A stretch of 40,028 nt of DNA, taken from contig JACOUA010000141.1 in assembly GCA_016178075.1 (NCBI GenBank), positions 1-40,028 on the forward strand, written 5' to 3'. The notes beneath the pieces are model-generated. The model did not search any database and was not told the DNA's origin. It saw nothing but the letters and a program-made list of their open reading frames with translations. Position numbers and translations under genes: made by a program. How positions within the stretch are numbered: position 1 is the stretch's first letter; every line of letters begins with the position of its first letter. Shown one piece after another: positions 38,004 to 40,028 of this stretch. This stretch comes from Acidobacteriota bacterium. GTDB lineage: Bacteria; Acidobacteriota; Vicinamibacteria; Vicinamibacterales; JACQTH01.

Positions 38004-39101
38004 TCACCCTGCCGCGGCAACTTCGAGCTCCTTGAGGCTCTCCGGCGGACCGAGCACGACGAGCTGGTCGCCGGCCTTCAGCACCGCGTCGGCCGGCGGG
38101 TTGAACTGCATCTTGCCGTCCGCCCGCTGAATCCCGACGACGATCACCCCGAACCGCTGCCGCAGGTTCGCATCCAGGAGGCTGCGACCCGCGAGCTCCG
38201 TCCGCTCGGCCAGTTTGATCTGCTCCATCGCCAGCTCGAGGTTGTCCGAACTCGTCGCGAGCTGGACGAAGTCGACGACGGCCGGGCGCAGCGCCGTCTG
38301 GGCCATCTGGACCGCGCCGATCTGGTAGGGCGACAGCACCCGATTCGCCCCCGCGCGGCCCAGCTTGCGGACGCCGTCCTCGGTCTCGGCCCGTCCGATG
38401 ATGTAGAGGTCCGGCCTGAGGCCCCGCGCCGTGAGGATCGTGTAGACATTCTCGGCATCGGTGCCGACGGCGGCGATGAGGCCTCTGGCACGCTCGATCC
38501 CGACCCGCGTCAGGACCTCTTCCCGGCTCGCGTCGGCCGCCACCGCGAGCTCGCCGCGTTCGATGAGATCGTGCACCCGCTCTTCGTCACGGTCGATGAC
38601 GACGTAGCGGATCCCTTCTCTCCGGAACTCGGCCGCGATGATGCTGCCAATCCGGCCATGGCCGCACAGAATGAAGTGATCCTTCAGTTCGTCCAGCATA
38701 CGGTTGCGGCGCCGCTCATCGAACCGCGCCATCAGGCTGCCGTCGACCACGAGCGAGGCCAGCAGCGTGATCGTGTAGAAGGCGGTTCCGACCCCCGCAA
38801 CGATCAGCAGCACCGTGAAGAGGCGGCCGGCCGGCGACAGCTCGTGCAGCTCCCGGTAGCCGACCGTCGACACGGTGATGACGGTCATGTAGAACGCGTC
38901 GAGCAGGCTCCAGCGCTCGATGAGCATGTAGCCTGCCGTGCCGCCGGCCAGCACCGAAGCGGAAAGGGCGACCGCCAGCCGTGGGCCCGTCGCCCGCAGC
39001 CAGGGGTCGCCCTTCGTCCTTGGATGGCGGGGACCCCATGCACCCCGCCAAGCTCCTCGCTCGCGCGGGCCCCTACGCCCCGCTCCGCTCGTCGCGCTCA
39101 C
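38004..39101 (-). CDS. Two-TM potassium channel with RCK (TrkA-N/TrkA-C) domains
   Basis: Up to 365 residues. Two membrane helices (~43-62 and ~95-115) flank a pore loop MTVITVSTVGYRELHELSP. They are followed by a cytoplasmic TrkA-N Rossmann domain (FILCGHGRIGSIIAAEFRREG, AVAADASREEVLTRVGIERA) and a TrkA-C domain (~280-360). The filter reads TVGYR where K+ channels normally have TVGYG. The start is uncertain: the first ~35 residues (GTG at 39101) are Arg/Gly-rich and encoded by a GC-rich repeat with a perfect 8-bp hairpin (39025-39050). No good in-frame start occurs between the repeat and the first helix. Confidence 0.85.
   Translation of the reverse strand: MSATSGAGRRGPRERGAWRGAWGPRHPRTKGDPWLRATGPRLAVALSASVLAGGTAGYMLIERWSLLDAFYMTVITVSTVGYRELHELSPAGRLFTVLLIVAGVGTAFYTITLLASLVVDGSLMARFDERRRNRMLDELKDHFILCGHGRIGSIIAAEFRREGIRYVVIDRDEERVHDLIERGELAVAADASREEVLTRVGIERARGLIAAVGTDAENVYTILTARGLRPDLYIIGRAETEDGVRKLGRAGANRVLSPYQIGAVQMAQTALRPAVVDFVQLATSSDNLELAMEQIKLAERTELAGRSLLDANLRQRFGVIVVGIQRADGKMQFNPPADAVLKAGDQLVVLGPPESLKELEVAAAG
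39025..39082. repeat. GC-rich repeat with hairpin at the 5' end of the channel gene
   Basis: TGGCGGGG (39025-39032) and CCCCGCCA (39043-39050) form a perfect stem. Bases 39067-39082 are the inverse of 26217-26232 over 16 bases, and similarity extends further on both sides. A second copy of the same element family therefore lies in the mdh-icd spacer. Confidence 0.6.
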
Positions 39102-39110
39102 ATGACGCGG

Positions 39111-40028
39111 CTAACGACCGCTGCGCGCGAGCAACTCACGTTGCACGACGCTGTGCGAGCGGCTGTACCCGAAGTAGATGACGAAGCCGAGCGCCATCCA
39201 CACGATGAGTCGCAGCCAGGTGTCGAGCGGGAGCCCGTACATCAGATAGAGGCAGAGGACCGCGCCCAGCCCCGGCACGATCGGACTGCCCGGCGTCTTG
39301 AACGGACGCGGAATCTCCGGACGCGTCCGCCGCAGCACGATGACGCCGACGCAGACGATGACGAACGCCAGGAGCGTCCCGATGCTGACGAGCTCGCCGA
39401 GCAGAGCAATGGGCGCGATGCCCCCGAGGATGGCCACCAGGATCCCCGTCACGATCGTCGTGATGTACGGTGTCCGGAACTTCGGGTGGATCTTGGCTGC
39501 GAACGGCGGCAGCAGCCCATCCTTGGCCATCGTGTAGAAGATCCGCGGCTGGCCGAGGAGCATGACGAGGATGACCGAGCTCAGCCCCGCAATCGCGCCG
39601 ACTTTGACGAGCGGCGACAGCCAGCGGAGGCCAATCCGATCGACCGCGACCGCGATGGGATCCGGCACGTTCAGCTCGCGGTACGGCACGATGCCCGTAA
39701 TCACGAGCGCCATGACGATGTAGAGGACCGTGCAGATGACGAGCGAGCCCAGGATGCCGATCGGCATGTCCTTCTGAGGATTCTTGGCCTCCTGGGCCGC
39801 CGTCGACACGGCATCGAAGCCGATGTACGCGAAAAAGACGACCCCCGCGCCGCGAACGATGCCGCTGAACCCGTACTTCCCGAACGCCCCCTCGTTCTCC
39901 GGAATGAACGGCTGCCAGTTGGCCGGGTTCACATACGAGATCCCAACCGCGATGACGATCAGCACCACCGCCACCTTGAGGACCACGATGGCCGAGTTCG
40001 CGTTCGCGGATTCCTGGATCCCGATCAC
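39111..40028 (-). CDS. APC-family amino acid permease, partial (5' end beyond window)
   Basis: At least 305 residues of the C-terminal two thirds of a 12-14 TM amino acid/polyamine/cation symporter. Visible helices include [38 protein letters not shown] (helix 6-like, with the ligand-contacting FAYIGFD), [20 protein letters not shown] and [20 protein letters not shown]. The pattern matches cationic amino-acid transporter-like bacterial permeases (YfnA/CAT type). The substrate is unknown. The true start is off the right edge; the GTG at the edge is internal. Confidence 0.9.
   Translation of the reverse strand: MIGIQESANANSAIVVLKVAVVLIVIAVGISYVNPANWQPFIPENEGAFGKYGFSGIVRGAGVVFFAYIGFDAVSTAAQEAKNPQKDMPIGILGSLVICTVLYIVMALVITGIVPYRELNVPDPIAVAVDRIGLRWLSPLVKVGAIAGLSSVILVMLLGQPRIFYTMAKDGLLPPFAAKIHPKFRTPYITTIVTGILVAILGGIAPIALLGELVSIGTLLAFVIVCVGVIVLRRTRPEIPRPFKTPGSPIVPGLGAVLCLYLMYGLPLDTWLRLIVWMALGFVIYFGYSRSHSVVQRELLARSGR

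Overview
The window is a chromosomal segment, roughly two thirds G+C by eye, from a Gram-negative (diderm) bacterium. LPS is implied by kdsB, kdsA, kdsD and lapB. The 2-oxoglutarate:ferredoxin oxidoreductase genes, the split cytochrome b with a multiheme cytochrome c, and the many short-period intergenic repeats resemble Acidobacteriota, perhaps the Vicinamibacteria branch. That placement is inference from gene content; no rRNA or ribosomal marker is present. Nearly all genes are housekeeping or core energy metabolism. I see no phage, insertion sequence, CRISPR array or tRNA/rRNA gene.

Layout. 0-1.4 kb: an M20-family amidase (+), convergent with a large orphan hybrid histidine kinase (1.4-3.7 kb, -) whose last receiver domain is broken by a frameshift. 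4.0-7.6 kb (-): the overlapping operon phoH-ybeY-corC-like-era. 7.7-10.8 kb (-): hisS-aspS. 10.9-11.4 kb (-): a gamma-carbonic-anhydrase-like protein. 11.5-18.2 kb (-): a respiratory module of HEAT-repeat membrane protein, Rieske protein, b6-type cytochrome b, an enlarged cytochrome b C-terminal subunit and an octaheme cytochrome c with a membrane anchor and long coiled coil. This is probably an alternative quinol:cytochrome c oxidoreductase. 18.3-19.5 kb (-): ndk, a DUF2905 protein and dcd. 19.8-27.5 kb (-): icd, mdh, sucC, sucD, korA, korB, a contiguous block of TCA steps with a ferredoxin-linked 2-oxoglutarate step.

At about 27.5-27.85 kb the dominant strand switches. The divergent icd-serA spacer holds two perfect matches to the relaxed DnaA-box consensus. 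To the right lie serA (+), tyrA (chorismate mutase-prephenate dehydrogenase, -), then kdsB-pyrG-kdsA-kdsD-lapB (+), which supplies Kdo and its CTP and ends in an LPS-regulating TPR protein. After that come coaE, folD, a two-TM potassium channel with an RCK domain, and an amino-acid permease cut by the right edge (all -).

The most unusual non-coding feature is a set of intergenic arrays built from 7-base units (CAGTTNT, GGATTGN, GGGATTC, CAGGGGT, CAGTGGC types). Many are arranged as head-to-head inverted arms around a short centre, often abutting a stop or start codon. One element has a 35-base copy at the left edge that is exactly complementary to a copy at 25961-25995. Several genes also have a TATAAT-like box only 5-8 bases before the start codon, which suggests leaderless transcripts.
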